Source: Microbacterium suaedae
Lineage (GTDB): Bacteria > Actinomycetota > Actinomycetes > Actinomycetales > Microbacteriaceae
DNA: 64,000 nt
Assembly (NCBI RefSeq): GCF_003254645.1
Contig: NZ_PNFD01000001.1
Coordinates: 1,116,001-1,180,000, forward strand
Reading direction: 5' to 3'
Both the position numbers and the translations under genes were made by a program. The first letter of the stretch is position 1. The number at the start of each line of letters is the position of its first letter. The notes under the pieces are model-generated. The model was given only the letters and a program-made list of their open reading frames with translations. It was not told the DNA's origin and ran no database searches. Below, piece after piece: positions 51,406-60,282 of this stretch.

Positions 51406-52395
51406 ATGAAGAAGCTCATCGGAGATCCGCAGAACGTCGTTCGCGACGCGCTCATCGGCCTGGAGAAGAGCGCCGATCAGGTGCGCGTCGACCACGAGAA
51501 CCGCGTCGTCCATCGCGCCGTGCCGAAGGAGCAGGGCAAGGTCGCGCTCGTCTCCGGTGGCGGCTCGGGCCACGAGCCTCTGCACGGCGGCTTCGTCGGC
51601 ATGGGGATGCTCGACGCCGCGTGCGCGGGCGAGGTGTTCACGTCGCCCACACCGGATCAGGTGGAGGCCGCGACGACGGCCGCCGATCGGGGCGCCGGCG
51701 TGCTTCACATCGTGAAGAACTACACGGGCGACGTGATGAACTTCGAGATGGCGGCCGAGCTGGCGGGATCCGTGCGGGTCGAGTCCGTCGTCACCGACGA
51801 CGACGTGGCCGTGCAGGATTCGACGTTCACGGCGGGTCGCCGCGGAGTCGGCGTCACAGTGCTCCTGGAGAAGATCGTCGGCGCGGCCGCAGAAGAGGGC
51901 CACGACCTCGATACGGTCGCCGCGCTCGCGCGCCGGGTCGCCGCCGAGGGCCGCTCGATGGGCGTCGCGCTCACGAGCTGCACGGTCCCCGCCGCGGGAA
52001 AGCCCACCTTCGATCTTCCCGACGACGAGATGGAGGTCGGGATCGGGATCCACGGCGAGCCCGGCAGGCGCCGCGTGCCGGTCGCGCCGGCCTCCGAGAT
52101 CGCGCAGATGCTCGTCGAGCCGATCCTCGCCGACCTCGACATGACCTCGTCGCCGGTGATCGTGCTGCTGAACGGCATGGGCGCGAGCCCGCTGCTCGAG
52201 CTGCACCTCATGTACGGAGAGGTCGCAGCGCTTCTCGAGAAGGCCGGTGTGACGATCGCGCGCCGGCTCGTCGGCAACTACATCACCTCGCTCGACATGG
52301 CGGGCTGCTCTCTGACGCTGCTGCGTGCCGACGACGAGATGATCCGACTCTGGGACGCCCCCGTCAACACACCCGGCCTGCGCTGGGGAGCGTGA
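51406..52395 (+). CDS. dhaK: Dihydroxyacetone kinase subunit DhaK
   Basis: 329-aa substrate-binding subunit. GGGSGHEPLHGGFVG (residues 51-65) lines the active site, and His216 in GIGIHGEPG is the residue that binds dihydroxyacetone covalently. GAGAGG precedes ATG 51406. It works with DhaL and DhaM to make dihydroxyacetone phosphate with PEP as phosphoryl donor. Confidence 0.97.
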   Translation: MKKLIGDPQNVVRDALIGLEKSADQVRVDHENRVVHRAVPKEQGKVALVSGGGSGHEPLHGGFVGMGMLDAACAGEVFTSPTPDQVEAATTAADRGAGVLHIVKNYTGDVMNFEMAAELAGSVRVESVVTDDDVAVQDSTFTAGRRGVGVTVLLEKIVGAAAEEGHDLDTVAALARRVAAEGRSMGVALTSCTVPAAGKPTFDLPDDEMEVGIGIHGEPGRRRVPVAPASEIAQMLVEPILADLDMTSSPVIVLLNGMGASPLLELHLMYGEVAALLEKAGVTIARRLVGNYITSLDMAGCSLTLLRADDEMIRLWDAPVNTPGLRWGA

Positions 52396-52399
52396 TCGC

Positions 52400-53032
52400 A
52401 TGCCCGACACGATCAGCACTGCCGACGCGACGGCGTGGATGACGCGATACGCCGAGGCCGTCGAGGAACAGCGCGACCACCTCACCGAACTCGATTCGGC
52501 CATCGGAGACGCCGACCACGGCGCGAACATGGATCGGGGCATGCGCGCGGCGGTCGACAAGGCCTCCGCAGATCGCCCCGAGTTCCTTGACGAGCTGTTC
52601 AAGGGCGTCGGCATGACGCTGGTCTCCACGGTCGGCGGCACGAGCGGCCCGCTGTACGGCACGTTCTTCCTGCGTCTGGCCTCCACGCTCGGCCACGAGA
52701 CCGAGGTCGAGGCATCCGCCTTCGCCGCCGGTCTGCGCGCCGGGCTCGACGGCGTCATCGCCCGCGGGAAGGCAGCTCCGGGAGACAAGACGATGATCGA
52801 TGCGATGTCGCCCGCCATCGCCGCGTTCGAAGAGGCGGTCGCGCAGGGGTCCGACCCGGCCGCCGCGGCGTCCGCCGACGCAGCGGAGGCAGGGCGCGAC
52901 GCGACGGAGCCGCTCGTCGCACGCAAGGGACGGGCCAGCTACCTCGGCGAGCGCAGCGCAGGCCACATCGACCCCGGCGCGGCCTCGACGTCCTTGCTGT
53001 TCCGCGCACTGTCCGAAACGCTCTCCGCATGA
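52400..53032 (+). CDS. dhaL: Dihydroxyacetone kinase subunit DhaL
   Basis: 210-aa ADP-binding subunit. ELDSAIGDADHGANMDRG carries the Asp residues that hold the Mg-ADP, and TVGGTSGPLYGTFF is the second conserved motif. It starts 4 nt after dhaK and its end overlaps dhaM by 4 nt. In PTS-type kinases the nucleotide is a permanent cofactor rephosphorylated by DhaM. Confidence 0.97.
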   Translation: MPDTISTADATAWMTRYAEAVEEQRDHLTELDSAIGDADHGANMDRGMRAAVDKASADRPEFLDELFKGVGMTLVSTVGGTSGPLYGTFFLRLASTLGHETEVEASAFAAGLRAGLDGVIARGKAAPGDKTMIDAMSPAIAAFEEAVAQGSDPAAAASADAAEAGRDATEPLVARKGRASYLGERSAGHIDPGAASTSLLFRALSETLSA

Positions 53033-53742
53033 TCGGGATCGTCGTCGTCTCGCACAGCGCGCCGCTCGCGCGCGCGGCGCTCGATCTCGCTCTCGAGATG
53101 GTGCCCGAGGATCCGCCTCACGTCGCCCTCGCGGCAGGCGCTGGCGAGGGCGTCACGGGAACCGACGCGACCCGCGTGGCCGACGCCATCGAGAGTGTCG
53201 CCGGCGATGACGGCGTGCTCGTCCTGATGGACCTCGGCTCGGCGGTGATGAGCGCCGAGATGGCGCTCGAGTTCGTCGATCCGGGGTGCGAAGTGCGGCT
53301 GAGCCCGGCACCGCTCGTAGAGGGGCTCGTCGCGGTCGTCGTGAGCGCCGCGGGCGGCGCGACGCTCGACGACGCCGACCGCGAGGCACGCGGGGCGCTG
53401 GCGGCGAAGGAAGATCAGCTCGGCGTCGCGGCTCCCGTTTCGGACGCCCCGGCGCGCGCCTCGACCGAGCCGATCCGCCTCACGCTGACGAACGACGTCG
53501 GCCTGCACGCGCGTCCGGCCGGGCTCGTCGTCCGCGCACTGAAGGGCCTCGACGCCGTCGTGCGCATCGGCACTGACGAGCACGACTCGGTCGACGCGCG
53601 CAGCGTGATGGGCCTGATGTCCCTGGGGGCTTCCCACGGAGACGTCATCTCCGTCACCGCCGAGGGCCCCGACGCCGAGCGGGCACTCGACGCGCTCCGC
53701 GCTCTCGTCGACGACGGCTTCGGAGAAGACGCCGCGGGGTAG
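53029..53742 (+). CDS. dhaM: Phosphotransferase DhaM (EIIA-HPr fusion)
   Basis: 237-aa two-domain phosphocarrier. The N-terminal EIIA-mannose-type domain has His9 (VVVSHSAPLA), and the HPr-like domain has His160 (VGLHARPAG) with the usual serine in ARSVMGLMSL. This architecture lacks the EI domain of the E. coli protein and occurs in actinobacteria. It relays phosphate from EI to DhaL-ADP. No PTS EI gene is in the window. Confidence 0.95.
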   Translation: MIGIVVVSHSAPLARAALDLALEMVPEDPPHVALAAGAGEGVTGTDATRVADAIESVAGDDGVLVLMDLGSAVMSAEMALEFVDPGCEVRLSPAPLVEGLVAVVVSAAGGATLDDADREARGALAAKEDQLGVAAPVSDAPARASTEPIRLTLTNDVGLHARPAGLVVRALKGLDAVVRIGTDEHDSVDARSVMGLMSLGASHGDVISVTAEGPDAERALDALRALVDDGFGEDAAG

Positions 53743-53755
53743 GCGCGCCGCGCGC

Positions 53756-53965
53756 TGGCAGCGCGGCTCGAACGAGCACATCAACGAGCTGCTGCGACAG
53801 CACTGCCCTCAGGGCACCGATCTCCCGCTCCACGGTCCGGAAGATCTCGAGCATGCCACGCAGAGCCTCAAGGACCGTCCCCGCAAGACGCTCGGCTGGG
53901 CCCCCAGCCGAGCGTCTGCGTGGGTTCGCTGTGAACACCTGTGTTGCGGCACCTCTGGAAACCCA
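53756..53965 (+). pseudogene. IS30-family transposase remnant (C-terminal fragment)
   Basis: Frame 2 reads WQRGSNEHINELLRQHCPQG, TDLPLH and RPRKTLGW, the conserved end of IS30-type transposases (GSNENxNGLLRQ, KGTD, RPRKTLG). The fragment starts without an N-terminus 14 nt after dhaM and decays after residue ~55 (CEHLCCG). TGTGTTGCGGCACCTCTGG near 53940 resembles the terminal repeats of actinobacterial IS30 elements. No 5' half or second end is present, so the copy is dead. Confidence 0.85.
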
Positions 53966-54032
53966 CCGCGCCATATTGGGTGTCCCCTACACACGACACG
54001 CCGGGCCAGAGGGCGTGCCGCGACCACCGGCC

Positions 54033-55442
54033 TCAGCCGCGCGGAACGTACCGCTTCGGCGGGAAGGCGTCGGCGACCGTCGCGCGGAGTGCGTCGAGGT
54101 CGCCCGAGACGAATCCGGCAGTGCGCCCCTGCACGAGCAGGTTGCCGATCGCCGTCGCTTCGACGGGTCCGGCCTCCACGGGGATCCCCGAACGATCGGC
54201 GGTGAGCTGGCACAGCAGCTCGTTCAAGGACCCGCCTCCCACGACATGGATCGTCTCGACCGGCACGCCCGACAACTCGGAAGCCGTGCGAACCGCGCCA
54301 GCGAACGCCTCGGCGAGGCTCTCGACGATCGAGCGGGCGAACTGCGCGCGCGACTGCGGCACGGGCTGGTCGTGCTCGCGCAACCAGGTGGCGATGCGCT
54401 CAGGCATCTCCCCCGGCGGCATGAAGACGGGATCGTTCGCGTCGAAGATCCCCACCGGCTCCGTCACGCGTGCGGCCTCGGCGAGGAGCGCCGGGAGGTC
54501 GACCTTCTCGGCGCCGTCCGGACGCTCCCATTCGCGGATCGTCTCGCTGAGAAGCCAGAGACCCATCACGTTGTGCAGGAAACGAGTGCGGCCGTCGACA
54601 CCGCCCTCGTTCGTGAAGTTCGCCTCGCGGGCGGCGTCCGTAAGCACGGGCTGCTCCGTCTCGACGCCCACGAGACCCCACGTTCCGCACGAGATGTATG
54701 CCGCACGGTCGGCCTTCATGGGAACGGCGACGACGGCCGACGCGGTGTCGTGGGATCCGACGGCCACGACGGGCGCGGATCCGCCCACCTCCGCCGCGAC
54801 GTGCGGCAGGAGGGAACCGACCGTGTCTCCCGGGTCGATGAGTCGCGGCAGGATCTTCTCGGGCACGCCGAGGCGCGCCGCGAGCTCGAGATCCCACTGC
54901 TTCGTCGTCACGTCGAGGAGGCCGGTCGTTGAGGCGTTCGTGCGCTCGGCGACCTTCTCGCCCGTGAGCAGCCATCCGAACAGATCGGGCACGAGCAGCA
55001 TGCCATCGGCCGCTTCCCGCACGCCGCCCTCGCACGCCAGCTGGTACAGCGTGTTGAACGGGAGGAACTGCAGGCCGTTGCGGCGGTACAGCTCCTCGAA
55101 TGGCAGGGCGGCGTGCACAGACTCGACACCCGCCGCCGTGCGCTCGTCGCGGTAGTGGAACGGAGTGCCGAGCATCCGGTCGCCCCGCATGAGTGCGTAG
55201 TCGACCGCCCATGAGTCGATGCCGATCGACGCGATCTCGGGGGCCCTGCGGAACGCCTCGGCGAGCCCTTCCCGCACCCCGCGGTAAAGCGCCATGAGGT
55301 CCCACTGCAGACCGCTGGGGGTGCGCACGGGGTCGTTGGGGAAGCGGCCGACGGTCTCCATCTGGATCCCGCCGTCCGCGAAGCGCCCGACGATCACGCG
55401 CCCGCTCGTCGCGCCGAGATCAACCGCGGCGACGGAACTCAT
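54033..55442 (-). CDS. rhaB: Rhamnulokinase
   Basis: 469-aa FGGY-family kinase phosphorylating L-rhamnulose. The N-terminal phosphate motif is AAVDLGATSGRVIVG, SIGIDSWAVDYAL and TPFHYRDERT match RhaB, and VAVGSHDTASAVVAVP plus YISCGTWGLVGVE are the C-terminal domain motifs. It is the last gene of the rha operon, separated from the aldolase/dehydrogenase by two 83-nt palindromes. Confidence 0.95.
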   Translation of the reverse strand: MSSVAAVDLGATSGRVIVGRFADGGIQMETVGRFPNDPVRTPSGLQWDLMALYRGVREGLAEAFRRAPEIASIGIDSWAVDYALMRGDRMLGTPFHYRDERTAAGVESVHAALPFEELYRRNGLQFLPFNTLYQLACEGGVREAADGMLLVPDLFGWLLTGEKVAERTNASTTGLLDVTTKQWDLELAARLGVPEKILPRLIDPGDTVGSLLPHVAAEVGGSAPVVAVGSHDTASAVVAVPMKADRAAYISCGTWGLVGVETEQPVLTDAAREANFTNEGGVDGRTRFLHNVMGLWLLSETIREWERPDGAEKVDLPALLAEAARVTEPVGIFDANDPVFMPPGEMPERIATWLREHDQPVPQSRAQFARSIVESLAEAFAGAVRTASELSGVPVETIHVVGGGSLNELLCQLTADRSGIPVEAGPVEATAIGNLLVQGRTAGFVSGDLDALRATVADAFPPKRYVPRG

Positions 55443-55454
55443 CGCGCCACCCCC

Positions 55455-55537
55455 ATCACAACGCAGTCAATCCGACGGCTTCGAGCACCCATCGGGCCAT
55501 ATCCGGCCCCTGCAGCCCAAATCGACTGCGTTGTGTT
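55455..55537. repeat. 83-nt palindromic element, family B copy 2
   Basis: Left end ATCACAACGCAGTCAAT and right end ATCGACTGCGTTGTGTT are inverted repeats in 15 of 17 positions. It lies inside the minus-strand rha operon, 13 nt upstream of the rhaB start, so it is expected in the mRNA. Confidence 0.9.
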
Positions 55538-55606
55538 GGGGACCGCTCGGTCAAGGGGCGACCGGCCAGTACCGAACATCGCGAGAGCTGTCATTGTTCC
55601 TCCTCG

Positions 55607-55689
55607 AACACAACGCAGTCGATTCGTGCGCCTCGGCGCCCTGCGGCGCGCAGGACAGCTCCGACCGCCCAAATCGACTGCGTTGTGTT
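55607..55689. repeat. 83-nt palindromic element, family B copy 3
   Basis: The 18-nt ends AACACAACGCAGTCGATT and AATCGACTGCGTTGTGTT are perfect inverted repeats. It lies 69 nt from copy 2 and 17 nt after the aldolase/dehydrogenase stop. With copy 2 it would place two hairpins between rhaEW and rhaB in the operon mRNA. Confidence 0.92.
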
Positions 55690-55706
55690 GTTCAAGACGC
55701 GGTCGA

Positions 55707-57743
55707 TCAGCGGACGAACGCCTGCGCGACGCCCGAATCGACGGGGATGTGCAGGCCGGTCGTGCGGCTGAGCTCGGGGCCCGTGAGCACGTAGACCGCG
55801 TCGGCGACGTTCTCTGGGACCACCTCGCGCTTGAGGATCGTGCGGTTCGCGTAGAACTGGCCGAGGTCCTCTTCGTTGACGCCGTAGGTGGCGGCGCGCT
55901 GCGCGCCCCAGCCGCCCGCGAAGATGCCGGATCCGCGCACGACGCCGTCGGGGTTGATGCCGTTGACGCGCACGCCGTGCTCGCCGAGCTCGACGGCCAG
56001 CAGGCGCACCTGGTGGGCCTGGTCGGCCTTCGTCGCCGAGTACGCGATGTTGTTCGGCCCGGCGAAGACCGAGTTCTTCGACGAGATGTACACGATGTCG
56101 CCACCGAGGCCCTGCTCGATGAGCGGCTTCGCGGCCGCCTTCGAGACGAGGAAGGAGCCCTTCGCCATGACGTCGTGCTGCAGGTCCCAGTCCTTCTCGG
56201 TCGTCTCGAGCAGTGGCTTCGAGAGCGACAGGCCGGCGTTGTTGACGACGAGGTCGATGCCACCGAAGGCGAGGAGTGTCTCGTCGATCGACGCCTTCAC
56301 CGCCTCCTCGTCAGCGACGTTGGCGGCAACGCCGACGGCGACGTCGGTGCCGCCGAGCTCAGCCGCGGCGGCCTGTGCCTTCTCGAGGTCGAGGTCCGCG
56401 ATGACGACGCACGCGCCCTCACCCGCGAGACGCTTCGCGATGGCCTTGCCGATGCCGCTCGCCGCGCCGGTCACGAGGGCGATGCGGCCCGCGTGGGTCT
56501 TCGGCTTCGGCATCCGCTGCAGCTTGGCCTCTTCGAGCGCCCAGTACTCGATGCGGAACTTCTCCGACTCGTCGATGGGCGCGTAGCTCGACAGCGCCTC
56601 GGCGCCCCGCATGACGTTGATCGCGTTGACGTAGAACTCTCCGGCCACGCGCGCGGTCTGCTTGTTCTTGCCGTAGCTGAACATGCCGACGCCGGGAACG
56701 AGGACGATGAGCGGATCGGCACCGCGCATCGCGGGGCTTTCGTCCGTCGCGTAGCGCTCGTAGTACGCCGCGTAGTCGGCGCGGTACTCCTCGTGCAGCT
56801 CCTTCAGGCGCGCGATGGAGTCCTCGACCGACGCATCGGCGGGCAGATCGAGGATGAGCGGCTTGACCTTCGTGCGGAGGAAGTGGTCAGGGCAGCTCGT
56901 GCCGAGCTCGGCGAGGGCCGGGGCCTTCTCGCTCGCGAGGAAGTCGGTGACGACCTCGGCATCGGTGAAGTGCCCGACCATGGGCGCGTCGTGCGACGCA
57001 AGCCCGCGGATCGTCGCGGCGAGCGCGGCGGCCTTCGCGCGGCGCTCGCCCTCGGGCAGCGCCTCGTATCCGGCACGCACGGCGCCGAAGGGCTGCGCGG
57101 ATCCGTTCTCGTCGATGAACTTCTGCGCCTGCTCGATGATCCAGAGCGAGTTCTGCTCGCTCTCTTCGCTCGTGTCGCCCCACGCCGTGATGCCGTGTCC
57201 GCCGAGGATCGTGCCGATCGCCTGCGGGTTCGCCTTCTTGATCTCGGCGATGTCGAGCCCGAGCTGGAAGCCGGGGCGGCGCCAGGGCACCCACACGACC
57301 TTGTCGCCGAAGATCCGCTTCGTGAGCGCCTCGCCGTCGGCGGCCGTCGCGATCGCGATGCCGCTGTCGGGGTGCAGGTGGTCGACATGCGCGGCATCGA
57401 CGAGACCGTGCATCGCCGTGTCGATCGACGGGGCCGCGCCGCCCTTGCCGTGCAGGCAGTAGTCGAAGGCAGCGACCATCTCGTCTTCGCGGTCGATGCC
57501 CGGGTAGACGTCGACAAGCGCGCGCATGCGGTCGAGGCGCAGGCTGGCGAGGCCCTTCTCCTGGAGTGTGCCGAGGTCGCCGCCGGATCCCTTGACCCAG
57601 AGCAGCTCGACGGGCTCACCCGTGACGGGATCGGTCTCGGTGCCCTTCGCCGACGTGTTCCCGCCGGCGTAGTTCGTGTTCTTCGGGTCGGAACCGAGGC
57701 GGTTCGACCGGGTGATCAGATCGGTGACGGTGGGGTTCGTCAT
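55707..57743 (-). CDS. rhaEW: Bifunctional rhamnulose-1-phosphate aldolase / lactaldehyde dehydrogenase
   Basis: 678-aa fusion. The N-terminal class II aldolase (about residues 1-400) has zinc-ligand region HVDHLHPDSG and GGHGITAWG. The C-terminal short-chain dehydrogenase (about 430-678) has LVTGAASGIGKAIA for NAD binding, NNAG, and catalytic Ser...Tyr-Ser-Ala-Thr-Lys (AYSATKAD). It cleaves rhamnulose 1-phosphate to dihydroxyacetone phosphate and L-lactaldehyde, then oxidises the latter to L-lactate. This fusion is known in several bacterial rhamnose loci. ATG 57743 is the conserved start. Confidence 0.95.
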   Translation of the reverse strand: MTNPTVTDLITRSNRLGSDPKNTNYAGGNTSAKGTETDPVTGEPVELLWVKGSGGDLGTLQEKGLASLRLDRMRALVDVYPGIDREDEMVAAFDYCLHGKGGAAPSIDTAMHGLVDAAHVDHLHPDSGIAIATAADGEALTKRIFGDKVVWVPWRRPGFQLGLDIAEIKKANPQAIGTILGGHGITAWGDTSEESEQNSLWIIEQAQKFIDENGSAQPFGAVRAGYEALPEGERRAKAAALAATIRGLASHDAPMVGHFTDAEVVTDFLASEKAPALAELGTSCPDHFLRTKVKPLILDLPADASVEDSIARLKELHEEYRADYAAYYERYATDESPAMRGADPLIVLVPGVGMFSYGKNKQTARVAGEFYVNAINVMRGAEALSSYAPIDESEKFRIEYWALEEAKLQRMPKPKTHAGRIALVTGAASGIGKAIAKRLAGEGACVVIADLDLEKAQAAAAELGGTDVAVGVAANVADEEAVKASIDETLLAFGGIDLVVNNAGLSLSKPLLETTEKDWDLQHDVMAKGSFLVSKAAAKPLIEQGLGGDIVYISSKNSVFAGPNNIAYSATKADQAHQVRLLAVELGEHGVRVNGINPDGVVRGSGIFAGGWGAQRAATYGVNEEDLGQFYANRTILKREVVPENVADAVYVLTGPELSRTTGLHIPVDSGVAQAFVR

Positions 57744-57790
57744 GAGTGTCTCTCTCGTGAGGTTCGCGAACGGTGACGCGGGAATCGGGA

Positions 57791-58630
57791 TCAGGTGAGC
57801 CGCGCGACGAACGCATCGATCGTCGGCTCGGCTCCGGGCTCTTCGGGGCGGTTGAGGTGGCCGTGGCGGGTTCCGGGCTCGGTCGTGCAGACGACGTCGA
57901 CGCCCGCGCCCTCGAGCGTGCGTGCGAACGCTTCGCCCGAGACGCGCAGCTCGTCGACGTCGCTCGCGACGATGGTCGTCGGCGGGAAGCCGACGAGCTC
58001 GCCCTCCGTCGCCGTGCCAGGCGCCGCGATCGCATCGGCCGTGTCGACGGATCCGCCGAGGTAGTTCTCGTACATCTCGCGCACGGCGGTGGGAGCGAAC
58101 TGCTCGCTCAGGCCCGCCTCGGCGAGCGCATCGGCGAGCGCGGCGGGAACGTCCGGCTGCACGGCGTGCAGGGTCGGGTAGGCGAGAACAACGTGCGAAG
58201 GAAGCGGCTGGCCCGACCGCAGCAGGCGCACGACAACGCCCGTCGCGAGGTTGGCGCCTGCACTCGCTCCGCCGATCGCGACGCGGGACGGATCCGCGCC
58301 CCACTCGCCCGCGCGCTCCCGCGCCCAGGCGAGAGCGAAGGCGATCTCCTCCGACGCGACCGGATAGCGCACGCCGTCGCGCGGCTCGTGCTCGGCCCAG
58401 CGCGAGCCGGGCTCGACGGGTGCGAGCGAGTAGTCGACGGACACCGCCGTGATGCCGCGCGCCGCGAAGGCGCGCGCCACCCAGTCGCCCTCGGGCATGT
58501 CGATGGATCCCGCCGCGAATCCGCCGCCGTGCACCCACACGACGACGGATCCCGACGGCGCGTCCGCCGGATACACGCGCACGCCGAGCGGCCCGTGCGG
58601 GCCCGCGAGCGTCGTGTCCCGGGGATCCAT
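57791..58630 (-). CDS. Alpha/beta hydrolase, HSL-type esterase
   Basis: 279-aa esterase. HGGGFAAG (oxyanion hole, residues 34-41), GGASAGAN with nucleophile Ser123, and the likely His in GTRHGHLNRP mark the hormone-sensitive-lipase group. The ATG shares one base with the rhaI stop, so it is part of the rhamnose operon. Removal of acetyl groups from rhamnose or its oligosaccharides is a plausible role inferred from position. Confidence 0.9.
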   Translation of the reverse strand: MDPRDTTLAGPHGPLGVRVYPADAPSGSVVVWVHGGGFAAGSIDMPEGDWVARAFAARGITAVSVDYSLAPVEPGSRWAEHEPRDGVRYPVASEEIAFALAWARERAGEWGADPSRVAIGGASAGANLATGVVVRLLRSGQPLPSHVVLAYPTLHAVQPDVPAALADALAEAGLSEQFAPTAVREMYENYLGGSVDTADAIAAPGTATEGELVGFPPTTIVASDVDELRVSGEAFARTLEGAGVDVVCTTEPGTRHGHLNRPEEPGAEPTIDAFVARLT

Positions 58631-59793
58631 CAGGCGCCCCAACCGGCCTGGGTGCCGCCGACGCGCTCGGCCTCGATCTTCTCCTGGTAGCCCGAGTCGG
58701 CGAACGCCTGCATCGGGTCGGCGGGGAGGCCACGGCCTGCACGCCACTCGGCGAGCGCGGGTCGCACGTCGGTGTAGAAGGCGTCCATGAACACCTGGTT
58801 CGCGGCGAGGGGATCCCCTGCGATCTGCGCCGCACGCAGCGCCTCGGTGTCGACGAGGAGCGCGCGGGCCGTCATCTCCTGCACGTTGAGCACCGAGCGG
58901 GTCTGGCCGAGGATCTTGTTCTCGACGTTGTGGCACTGGTCGAGCATGAACTGCACATCGGGGTTGTTCAGGCCGCCGCCGCGCACGACCTCGAAGACGA
59001 TGCGGAACAGCTGGAACGGATCCGCGGCGCCGACGATGAGGTCGTCGTCGGCGTAGAAGCGGCTGTTGAAGTCGAACGAGCCGAGCTTGCCGAGGCGCAG
59101 CAGCTGCATGACGATGAACTCGATGTTCGTGCCGGGCGCGTGGTGACCCGTGTCGAGGCAGACGAGCGCCTTGTCACCGAGGGCCGACACCTGGGCGTAG
59201 GACGTCCCCCAGTCGGGAACGTCGGTGTGGTAGAACGCCGGCTCGAAGAACTTGTACTCGAGCACGATGCGCTGCTCGTCGCCGAGGCGATCGTAGATCT
59301 TCTGCAGCGACTCGTGGAGTCGGTCCTGGCGGCCGCGCATATCGGCCTGGCCCGGGTAGTTGGATCCCTCGGCCAGCCAGATCTTGAGGTCGCGCGACCC
59401 CGTCTTTTCCATGACGTCGATGCACTCGAGGTGGTGGTCGATCGCCTTGTTCCGGATCCGGTCGTCCTCGTGCGTGAGCGCGCCGAACTTGTAGTCGTCG
59501 TCCTGGAACGTGTTCGAGTTGATCGTGCCGAGCGCGACGCCGTTGTCCTCGGCGTGCTTGCGAAGATCGTCGAAGTCGCTGAGATCCCACGGGATGTGCA
59601 GCGCCACGGTCGGGGCGAGACCCGTCAGCTTGTGGACCTGCGCCGCGTCCGAGATCTTCTCGAACGGATCCCGCGGCGTGCCCGGCGTGCCGAACACCTT
59701 GAAGCGCGTGCCGGAGTTGCCGAACGCCCACGAGGGCAGCTCGATGGCCTGCTTCTCGAGCTGATCGAGGATGTCCTGGGAGAGGGTGCTCAT
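58630..59793 (-). CDS. rhaI: L-rhamnose isomerase
   Basis: 387-aa TIM-barrel isomerase of the RhaI (Gram-positive/rhizobial) type, which converts L-rhamnose to L-rhamnulose using two metal ions. Metal-site segments can be seen at VLEYKFFEPAFYHTDVPDWGTS, VCLDTGHHAPGTNIE and GSFDFNSRFYADDDL. The upstream frame is open, but ATG 59793 fits the family start (MSTLSQDILDQLEKQAIELPSWAFGNSGTRF; core ELPSWAFGNSGTRF). Confidence 0.95.
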   Translation of the reverse strand: MSTLSQDILDQLEKQAIELPSWAFGNSGTRFKVFGTPGTPRDPFEKISDAAQVHKLTGLAPTVALHIPWDLSDFDDLRKHAEDNGVALGTINSNTFQDDDYKFGALTHEDDRIRNKAIDHHLECIDVMEKTGSRDLKIWLAEGSNYPGQADMRGRQDRLHESLQKIYDRLGDEQRIVLEYKFFEPAFYHTDVPDWGTSYAQVSALGDKALVCLDTGHHAPGTNIEFIVMQLLRLGKLGSFDFNSRFYADDDLIVGAADPFQLFRIVFEVVRGGGLNNPDVQFMLDQCHNVENKILGQTRSVLNVQEMTARALLVDTEALRAAQIAGDPLAANQVFMDAFYTDVRPALAEWRAGRGLPADPMQAFADSGYQEKIEAERVGGTQAGWGA

Positions 59794-59852
59794 GGTCCAC
59801 GAGCCTTTCTGTCGTGCGCTTGGGCCGTCGTCGGCCGCGCGGATGCGGGTGG

Positions 59853-60212
59853 TCAGTCGTCGGAGCGCGCGGCGCGCAGCTGGGATTCGAGGTGGAACAC
59901 CTCGGGGAAGGTCTCGGCGCTCTGGTCGGCGCGGCCGTCCTGGGCGAGGAAGAAGGGCGCCATCTCGGCCTCCCACTTCGCGGCGACCTCGCTGCTCGCG
60001 AGATACGCCTGCGAGGCGGCGTCGTCATCCGTCTCGTAGAAGCCGACGAGCTCGCCGCCGCCGAGATGGAAGATCGAGTAGTTGCGACGCCCGGAGGCGG
60101 CGATCTCGTCGAGCATCTCGGGCCAGACGGGGTCGTGACGCCGCATGTACTCGTCGAGCATCTCGGGCTTCACGCGCAGCCGGAAGGCGATGCGCTGACT
60201 GTCGCTCCCCAT
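59853..60212 (-). CDS. rhaM: L-rhamnose mutarotase
   Basis: 119-aa dimeric ferredoxin-like protein. Conserved features are RIAFRLRVKPEMLDEYMRRHDPVWPEM (catalytic His) and NYSIFHLGGGELVGFYE, with AAKWEAEMAPFF near the C-terminus. It interconverts alpha and beta L-rhamnose. As first gene of the rha operon it follows AAGGGA and the promoter at 60232-60251. Confidence 0.95.
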   Translation of the reverse strand: MGSDSQRIAFRLRVKPEMLDEYMRRHDPVWPEMLDEIAASGRRNYSIFHLGGGELVGFYETDDDAASQAYLASSEVAAKWEAEMAPFFLAQDGRADQSAETFPEVFHLESQLRAARSDD

Positions 60213-60231
60213 CGAGATCCCTTCGTCGTTG

Positions 60232-60251
60232 TGAATCGTTTCATTATGCGC
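60232..60251 (-). promoter_or_regulatory. rha operon promoter with LacI-type operator
   Basis: TGAATCGTTTCA (60232-60243) is a near-perfect dyad TGAAnCGnTTCA typical of LacI-family sites. On the minus strand it directly follows CATAAT (60250-60245), a likely -10 box, so the operator overlaps the transcription start. The divergent LacI regulator at 60408 is the probable ligand-responsive repressor. Confidence 0.7.
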
Positions 60252-60282
60252 ATAGCGGCCGGGCGAACGCAAGGCCGCAATA

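Noticed and set aside
49552..52926. A single 1124-codon minus-strand frame
   Set aside because: Only the last ~320 codons encode a protein (GlxA-type regulator). The rest is antisense to isochorismatase, dhaK and dhaL, which have clear motifs on the plus strand.
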